Assembly (NCBI GenBank): GCA_001600355.1
Contig: BCJU01000002.1
Location: 3,038,001-3,102,000, forward strand
Direction: 5' to 3'
Source: Meira nashicola
Lineage: Eukaryota > Basidiomycota > Exobasidiomycetes > Exobasidiales > Brachybasidiaceae
DNA: 64,000 bases
Below the pieces are notes generated by a model, which ran no database searches, was not told where the DNA came from, and saw only the letters and a program-made list of their open reading frames with translations. A program made the position numbers and the translations under genes. Positions 60,867 to 64,000 of the stretch are shown piece after piece (within the stretch, counting starts at the first letter, position 1; each line of letters starts with the position of its first letter).

Positions 60867-63619
60867 TCAACCACTGCACATCAAGCATGCTTCTTTGTTC
60901 TCCAATGAACATTGTAATTTAGCATCTGCTAATTCTCTTTCGCGCTGTCTTGCCAAAGCACGTTTGTATCCTTCATCTTCTTTGGGATCAACACTTTCAC
61001 TCTTTTCACTTCCGTTCACAACCGTAGAAGTAGGAGAAGATGCTCCGCTATCTTGAGAAACGATTTTATCTCCAGGTCCATCACGTGTGATTGAAGCATC
61101 GATGCCCATCTTGCCAACACTTCTAGTCACCTTTTCAACATCTGCATCTGCACTTGCAGTAATGAATGCTCGTGCTTGTTCACTTGGTGGTGGTGCAGGT
61201 GTGCCAGCAGCTTTCTTTTTGGCTGCTTTTGCTGCAACTTGTTCCTCTTGACTGATAGTGAATTGAATAGCGTTTGCGGCAGGTCTTGTACGTAAGTAAT
61301 AAGTTCCCGTCTTTAATCCTTTCTTCCATCCGTAGAAGTGCATACTTGTCAATTGACCAAATGTAGGTGCGCTTAAATGGATGTTCAAACTTTGACTTTG
61401 GCAAATGAATGCTCCACGATCGGCTGCCATATCAATGATTGCTTTTTGACTGATTTCCCAAACGGTCTTGTACAATCTTTTGATATCATCTGGAATTCCT
61501 GGAACGTTTTGAATTGATCCACCATGAGCAATGATTCTGTTCTTCATTGTTTCTGACCATAGTCCTTGTTCCACCAATGTACGTAATAACCATGGGTTAA
61601 CAACTTGGAATTCTCCTGCTAACACACGCCTTGTGTAGATGTTTGAGGTGAAAGGTTCAAAGCATTCATTGAATCCTAAAATTTGACTGGTAGAAGCAGT
61701 AGGCATGGGTGCCAACAATAGCGAATTACGTAAACCGTGCTCTGCAATCTTTTCTTTTAGTTCAGACCAGTTCCATAGATCGGATGGTGTTACGTTCCAC
61801 ATGTCATATTGTAATTCTCCCTTACTTGCAGGGGATCCCTCGTATGTTTCATATGTTCCTAATTCTTTAGCCAATTCGCAACTTCTCTCCAAAGCAGCAT
61901 GGTAGATCGTTTCAAAGATTTGAACGTTCAATTTGCGTGCTTCGGGTGAATCGAAGGGCATACCCAAGATCATGAATGCATCTGCAAGACCGTTGACTCC
62001 GATACCGATAGGACGGTGACGCATGTTAGATCTGCGTGCTTCTTCGACTGGGTAATAATTGATATCAATAATTTTGTTCAAGTTACCACAGATCACTTTG
62101 GCAACTGCGTGTAACTTCTTGAAATCATAAGTCTTTGTTGCAGGGTCAACGTAGGTTGGCAAAGCAATCGAAGCCAAATTGCACACGGCAACTTCATCAG
62201 GTGCACAGTATTCAATAATTTCTGTGCACAAGTTAGAGTTCTTGATGGTACCCAAATTCTTTTGGTTACTTTTTCTGTTTGCTGCATCTTTGTACAACAT
62301 GAATGGGTTACCAGTTTCAGTTTGAGATTCAAGAATAGCATACCACAACTTTTGTGCTTTGATCTTCTTTACATATCTGCCTTGCTTTTCGTAAGACTCG
62401 TAAAGTTTTTCAAATTCTTCACCGTAACAATCAGCCAAACCAGGGGATTCGTTGGGGCACATCAAGCACCATTCACCATTTTGTTCAACACGCTTCATGA
62501 ACAAGTCTGGAATCCATAGAGCATAGAATAGTTCACGTGCACGAACTTCTTCTTTTCCGTGATTTTTGCGTAAATCCAAGAATTCAAACACATCTGAATG
62601 CCATGGTTCAACGTAAACGGCAAAAGCACCCGGTCTCTTGTTACCTCCTTGATCAACATAACGAGCAGTTGTGTTAAATACACGCAACATAGGTACGATA
62701 CCGTTACTTGTTCCGTTTGTACCTGCAATGTATGATCCTGTTCCGCGAATGTTGTGAATGTTTAATCCGATACCACCTGCACTCTTGGAAATCATTGCAC
62801 AAATTTTGAGTGTATCATAAATACCATCAATGGAATCATCTTTCATGGAAACCAAGAAGCATGAGGACATTTGTGGTCTTGGAGTACCAGCATTGAAAAG
62901 GGTTGGTGATGCATGTGTAAAGTACTTTTCACTCAAAAGGTTGTATGTTTCAATTGCAGCATCAACATCTTCTCCGTGAATACCAACGGCAACACGCATC
63001 AACATATGTTGTGGTCTTTCAGCAACTTTTCCATTGATACGCAAAAGGTATGATCGTTCTAGGGTCTTGAAACCAAAGAAGTTATAGTGGAAATCACGAT
63101 CATAAATGATTGCAGAGTCTAATTGTGCTTGATTCTTCATGATTGCGTTGTATGTTGTTTCTGAGATCATTGGGCTGTGCTTTCCATTGCGTGGATTAAC
63201 GTATTCGTACAAATCTTTGATGACTTGACTGAACGTCTTACGTGTCTCTTTGTGCAAATTGCTGATAGCAATACGTGCTGCCAAGACAGCATAATCGGGG
63301 TGGGTTGTTGTCTTGTATGCAGCAGTTTCGGCAGCCAAGTTGTCAAGTTCAACCGTTGTCACACCATCGTAAATACCATCAATGACTTTTCTGGTAATTT
63401 CAATAGGGTCAACAAAGTTGGCATCGAGACCGTAGCATAGCTTTGAAACGCGTGCGGTGACTTTGTCAAATTTGACGGCCTCCTTACGTCCATCTATGAA
63501 ATGAGAAAAGAAGGAAGAAAATCGTCAGTATCGGTTCATGATGACGCGATTTGGACGCGATGGATGTCATCAACGCGATCTTTTCAAAGATACATACCTC
63601 TCTTGTACACGTAGATCAT
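60867..63619 (-). CDS. RNR1: Ribonucleoside-diphosphate reductase large subunit (two exons)
   Basis: Class Ia ribonucleotide reductase alpha subunit, which makes deoxyribonucleotides in the cytosol with the small subunit. Exon 1 is 63598-63619 (22 nt) and exon 2 is 60867-63493. The 104-nt intron has GTATGT...TTCATAG and joins MIYVYKR to [12 protein letters not shown], the conserved start of the ATP-cone domain. The product is 882 residues (888 in yeast). Catalytic residues are all found: Cys219 in SSCFLV and Cys445 in VAVCNLAS form the redox pair, with Asn428, thiyl-radical Cys430 and Glu432 in SNLCTEI. The C-terminal Cys877/Cys880 (ACLMCSG) is the reducing shuttle. A Ser/Lys-rich linker precedes that tail. 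Motifs ACGCGA (three times) lie in the intron and ACGCGT/ACGCGA lie upstream, which fits S-phase control. Confidence 0.96.
63494..63597 (-). other. RNR1 intron 1 with three ACGCGA motifs
   Basis: Donor GTATGT and acceptor CATAG delimit 104 nt on the minus strand. On the plus strand, ACGCGA occurs at 63544-63549, 63555-63560 and 63573-63578. Confidence 0.85.
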
Positions 63620-64000
63620 GTTGAAAATGAATGTGAAGTGTTATGGGATGTGTGTCTATCTTCTTTTTGATCTAGTGGCAATATGCAATACTATCCTATA
63701 GCGATGGCGAAACAATACGTTTGCTTTTCTTGACCTGATCCTCTATTCTGTCGTGCTGATAGAACACGATAGAAGTAAATGTGAAAGAGGGGAGGAGGAT
63801 GATCAAAAGTAGGTAGTCAACAAAGGACTTTTAGAAGTAAGGATGGGAAGATGGTGGGAGTTGAAGGGGAATGTGTTGAACGCTCAGCAAGTTCCTTTTG
63901 AACCTTTCTAACGCGTTAACGCGATGTTAAACGTGCTTTTTAAAAAGGCCGGGAAGAGTCAATCAACACGCTCTGAAAAAAAAAAAGTAAAAAGTAAACA
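63620..64000. other. RNR1 promoter and leader, window end
   Basis: Upstream region of RNR1 up to the window edge. It contains the MCB-type pair at 63911-63924 and an A11 tract near 63978-63988. No other gene start is visible. Confidence 0.5.
63911..63924. promoter_or_regulatory. MCB-type pair (ACGCGT and ACGCGA) in the RNR1 promoter
   Basis: ACGCGT at 63911-63916 and ACGCGA at 63919-63924 lie about 290-305 nt upstream of the RNR1 start. RNR genes in yeasts are classical MBF targets through ACGCGT boxes. The role here is inferred from that precedent. Confidence 0.55.

Overview
The window is nuclear DNA from a fungus, most likely a basidiomycete, and probably an Ustilaginomycotina-type yeast or smut relative. 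This rests on protein character (eS19, fungal phytochrome, ENA-type ATPase, OSCA-like channel). The few introns have short GT(A/G)AGT...AG boundaries, and one carries a perfect TACTAAC branch site. Base composition is AT-rich between genes. Gene density is about one per 3 kb, and most reading frames are intronless even at 3-5 kb. I cannot name the species. No tRNA, rRNA, transposon or CRISPR was recognised.

Layout. 0.7-5 kb: pyruvate decarboxylase (+) converging on an SCP1/NIF-type phosphatase (-). 5-7.1 kb: long gene-free promoter region. 7.1-15 kb: a very large OSCA/TMEM63-like channel (+) converging on a Ser-rich protein with a zinc-knuckle-like motif (-). 16.6-20.4 kb: mitochondrial Hsp78 (+) and a TDG/MUG-type mismatch DNA glycosylase (-). 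21-31.8 kb: a 1527-residue multispanning membrane protein of unknown function (+), a small ankyrin protein with two introns (-), tubulin cofactor D with one intron (+) and a PA2G4/EBP1-like MetAP-fold protein (-). 32.4-33.3 kb: ribosomal protein eS19 (+), whose start codon is split by an intron. 33.3-36.7 kb: the longest gene-free stretch. 36.7-42.1 kb: a disordered hypothetical protein (+), a secreted 14-cysteine protein (-), cofilin (+) and a prenylcysteine-oxidase-like flavoprotein (-). 42.5-55.7 kb: a FUSC/BRE4-like membrane protein (+), a fungal phytochrome hybrid kinase (+) and an ENA-type P-ATPase (-). 56.7-64 kb: a GNAT-like gene overlapping a GH16 glucanase-like gene by 11 nt (+), a rhodanese/CDC25-like protein (-), an ELO elongase (-) and the ribonucleotide reductase large subunit (-).

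Most genes are independent housekeeping or environmental-response genes, not a pathway cluster. The places that most merit a second look are the overlapping GNAT/GH16 pair, the extreme 5' introns (eS19, cofilin, RNR1), the cysteine-rich secreted protein, the multispanning protein of unknown function, and ACGCG-type cell-cycle motifs around RNR1. Several reading frames extend upstream of their first ATG with no ATG in the extension. The starts given here are the first in-frame ATG. All function calls come from reading motifs by eye; no database search was run.
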